Assembly (NCBI GenBank): GCA_964626275.1
Contig: CAZVCZ010000084.1
Coordinates: forward strand, 1 to 7,568
DNA: 7,568 nucleotides
Reading direction: 5' to 3'
Origin: M55B157 sp964626275
GTDB taxonomy: Bacteria; Actinomycetota; Actinomycetes; S36-B12
The notes below the pieces were generated by a model, which saw nothing but the letters and a program-made list of their open reading frames with translations, did not search any database and had not been told where the DNA came from. A program made the translations under genes and the position numbers. Of this stretch, positions 6,628-7,568 are shown piece after piece. Numbering within the stretch: the first letter of the stretch is position 1; every line of letters begins with the position of its first letter.

Positions 6628-6634
6628 CGGACCT

Positions 6635-7192
6635 GTGTTGCGCATCGTGGTCGCCGAAGACGAGGCGGTCATCCGGCTCGATCTGGTCGAGGCTCTGCGA
6701 GAGGCCGGCTATGACGTCCTCGCCGCGGTGGGGGATGGCGAGGCGGCGCTCGAGCAGATCGATCAGTTGCGCCCCGATGTCACCGTGGTCGATATCGCGA
6801 TGCCGGGCATGGATGGTCTCGAGGTCACCCGCCGGGCGGCCGACCGGACGGCCATCGTCGTCCTGACGGCCTTCGGACAGCGCGATCTCATCGATCGGGC
6901 CACTCAGGCCGGCGCGATGGGATATCTGGTCAAACCGATAGGGCCGGAGAACCTCGTCCCCGCGATCGAGATCGCTGCGGCTCGGTGGGTGGCAGCCCAT
7001 GAGCTGAAGACGGAGGCGGCCGACCTCGCCCGAAGGCTCGCCGAGCGTCGGGATATCGATCGGGCGAAGGGTCTGCTCATGGCCCAGGGGCTCACCGAGG
7101 AGGAGGCCTTCGCCGCGCTGCGTCAACGGGCCATGGATGCCCGCACCACGATGGGGTTGGTGGCTCGGAACATGATCGCCGATCAGCCTTAG
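6635..7192 (+). CDS. pdtaR: ANTAR-domain response regulator (PdtaR-like)
   Basis: This is a two-component response regulator whose output domain binds RNA and acts as a transcription antiterminator, like M. tuberculosis PdtaR (Rv1626), the partner of the kinase PdtaS. From GTG 6635 it is 185 aa. The receiver domain (1-118) has the acidic pair Glu8-Asp9, phosphoacceptor Asp53 in VVDIAMPGMDG, Thr78 in VVLTAF and Lys100 in YLVKP. A coiled-coil linker (about 119-140) leads to the ANTAR domain, with IDRAKGLLMAQGLTEEEAF (141-159), ALRQRAMDARTTM (161-173) and VARNMI. Alternative starts are TTG 6617, only 3 nt after GGGGAGG (6607-6613), and TTG 6638. GTG 6635 fits a leaderless promoter best. No PdtaS-like kinase is in the window. 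The gene lies before a transporter lipoprotein gene, an association also known around PdtaR in streptomycetes. Confidence 0.92.
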   Translation: MLRIVVAEDEAVIRLDLVEALREAGYDVLAAVGDGEAALEQIDQLRPDVTVVDIAMPGMDGLEVTRRAADRTAIVVLTAFGQRDLIDRATQAGAMGYLVKPIGPENLVPAIEIAAARWVAAHELKTEAADLARRLAERRDIDRAKGLLMAQGLTEEEAFAALRQRAMDARTTMGLVARNMIADQP

Positions 7193-7210
7193 ATAACGAA
7201 TCCATAACGA
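7193..7210. repeat. Direct repeat ATAACGA-N4-ATAACGA
   Basis: Two exact 7-bp copies (7193-7199 and 7204-7210) are offset by 11 bp, immediately after the pdtaR stop. A 7-bp repeat with a 4-bp spacer is the geometry used by OmpR/PhoB-family regulators such as GlnR and PhoP. They lie about 85 nt upstream of the likely start of transcription for the next gene. Confidence 0.5.
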
Positions 7211-7226
7211 GACAGGTCACGGATTC
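7198..7226 (+). other. Inverted repeat after pdtaR
   Basis: GAATCC (7198-7203) and GGATTC (7221-7226) form a perfect 6-bp stem with a 17-nt loop just after the pdtaR stop. No U-tract follows, so it is at best a weak terminator or mRNA 3'-end structure. Confidence 0.3.
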
Positions 7227-7253
7227 ACAACCATCTGCCGGGAACGGGGATCG

Positions 7254-7269
7254 GTAACACGTTCGACAC
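7254..7269. promoter_or_regulatory. GlnR-box-like site GTAAC-N6-GACAC
   Basis: GTAAC (7254-7258), 6 nt, then GACAC (7265-7269) resembles the actinobacterial GlnR half-site pair GTnAC-N6-GnAAC with one mismatch. It lies 11 nt upstream of the candidate -10, where an activator could bind. Confidence 0.3.
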
Positions 7270-7280
7270 GCATGGGCAGG

Positions 7281-7286
7281 TAGTTT
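7281..7286 (+). promoter_or_regulatory. Candidate -10 element for the transporter lipoprotein gene
   Basis: TAGTTT fits TANNNT, and transcription would start near 7293, giving a leader of about 62 nt. No good -35 is seen, which would fit an activator-dependent promoter. Confidence 0.45.
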
Positions 7287-7294
7287 GGGGTCAC

Positions 7295-7307
7295 CGTTGT
7301 TCCAACG
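7295..7307 (+). other. 5'-leader hairpin CGTTG-TTC-CAACG
   Basis: A perfect 5-bp stem with a 3-nt loop falls at the predicted 5' end of the transporter mRNA, where it could stabilise the RNA. The same leader contains the 8-bp palindrome TGGCGCCA (7316-7323). An outer inverted repeat, GGGCAGG (7274-7280) with CCTGCCC (7326-7332), encloses the promoter and both structures. Confidence 0.35.
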
Positions 7308-7354
7308 ATGCGGGTTGGCGCCATGCCTGCCCGCCCTTTAAGGAGAACATTCAT

Positions 7355-7568
7355 ATGAAGCGACGCATTGCCGGTTCGCTTGCAGTCATCGGTGCGGCCA
7401 GCCTCGTGCTTGCCGCCTGCGGTGGCTCAAGCGACGACAGCGGCTCCGCGACGTCTGCAGCGCCCACCTCTGAGGCGCCCACGACGAGCGAGCCCGCCCC
7501 GTCGCCGGATACGGAGTGCTCGAATGATCAGCTGATCATCGGCACCCTGCTCCCGGCCACGGGTGACC
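7355..7568 (+). CDS. Substrate-binding lipoprotein of a branched-chain amino acid-type ABC transporter, 5' part
   Basis: The first 71 codons are visible and the gene runs off the window. The N-terminus is a lipoprotein signal peptide: Lys2-Arg4 charged region, hydrophobic core (about 5-19) and lipobox LAAC with the lipidated Cys22. A flexible Ser/Thr/Pro/Glu-rich linker follows (about 23-54), as expected for a lipoprotein tethered to the outer face of an actinobacterial membrane. Then QLIIGTLLPATGD (59-71) begins the periplasmic-binding fold typical of LivJ/LivK-like receptors (Peripla_BP_6). AAGGAG (7340-7345) lies 9 nt before the ATG at 7355. Ligand specificity cannot be read from this fragment: branched-chain amino acids, other amino acids, amides or urea are all possible. 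Permease and ATPase genes would be expected just beyond the window. Confidence 0.82.
   Translation, partial: MKRRIAGSLAVIGAASLVLAACGGSSDDSGSATSAAPTSEAPTTSEPAPSPDTECSNDQLIIGTLLPATGD

Noticed and set aside
6617..6634. TTG 6617 as the pdtaR start
   Set aside because: The Shine-Dalgarno-like GGGGAGG is only 3 nt away, the added six residues match nothing, and the region holds the -10 element of a well-spaced leaderless promoter.
6337..6714. 125-aa plus-strand frame covering the nusB end, the tRNA and the pdtaR start
   Set aside because: It runs through the tRNA gene and two better-supported genes in other frames. Its Arg-rich translation is typical of a shadow.
7198..7226. GAATCC/GGATTC as a rho-independent terminator of pdtaR
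   Set aside because: The stem is only 6 bp with a 17-nt loop and there is no U-tract, so I list it only as an inverted repeat.

Overview
The window is an ordinary, gene-dense chromosomal segment of a GC-rich actinobacterium. The evidence is the gene order (ruvX tail, mltG, aroE, aroC, aroK, aroB, aroQ, efp, nusB), the actinobacterial style of the AroC, EF-P and AroQ proteins, frequent GTG starts, TANNNT-type -10 elements without clear -35 boxes, and an ANTAR-type PdtaR response regulator. I cannot name the genus. I see no insertion sequence, prophage, CRISPR array or defence island.

Layout. Bases 1-54 are probably the C-terminal tail of ruvX. Bases 103-5319 form a tight forward operon: mltG (septation-associated lytic transglycosylase), then five shikimate-pathway genes, aroE, aroC, aroK, aroB and aroQ. 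Four of the junctions are 4-nt ATGA or GTGA overlaps. The aro genes supply pathway steps 2 (AroB), 3 (AroQ), 4 (AroE), 5 (AroK) and 7 (AroC). DAHP synthase (step 1) and EPSP synthase (step 6) are not in the window. After an 87-nt gap with its own promoter-like element come efp (5407-5967) and nusB (5985-6437).

A tRNA gene with anticodon CAA (6475-6548, minus strand) converges on nusB and diverges from pdtaR. It has leucine-type D-arm features and A73 but only a 5-nt variable loop, which is unusual because bacterial leucine tRNAs normally carry a long variable arm. pdtaR (6635-7192) looks leaderless, with a TANNNT box 7 nt before a GTG start. A 162-nt intergenic region follows, holding a promoter, direct repeats and small inverted repeats. 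The window ends inside a lipoprotein gene that looks like the substrate-binding component of a branched-chain amino acid ABC transporter.

Points worth a second look are the short-variable-loop tRNA-Leu(CAA), an EF-P whose tip loop reads PGKGG instead of the PGKGP typical of many actinobacteria, the leaderless pdtaR, and OmpR-family-like direct repeats before the transporter gene. I found no convincing evidence of a wholly new multi-gene system.
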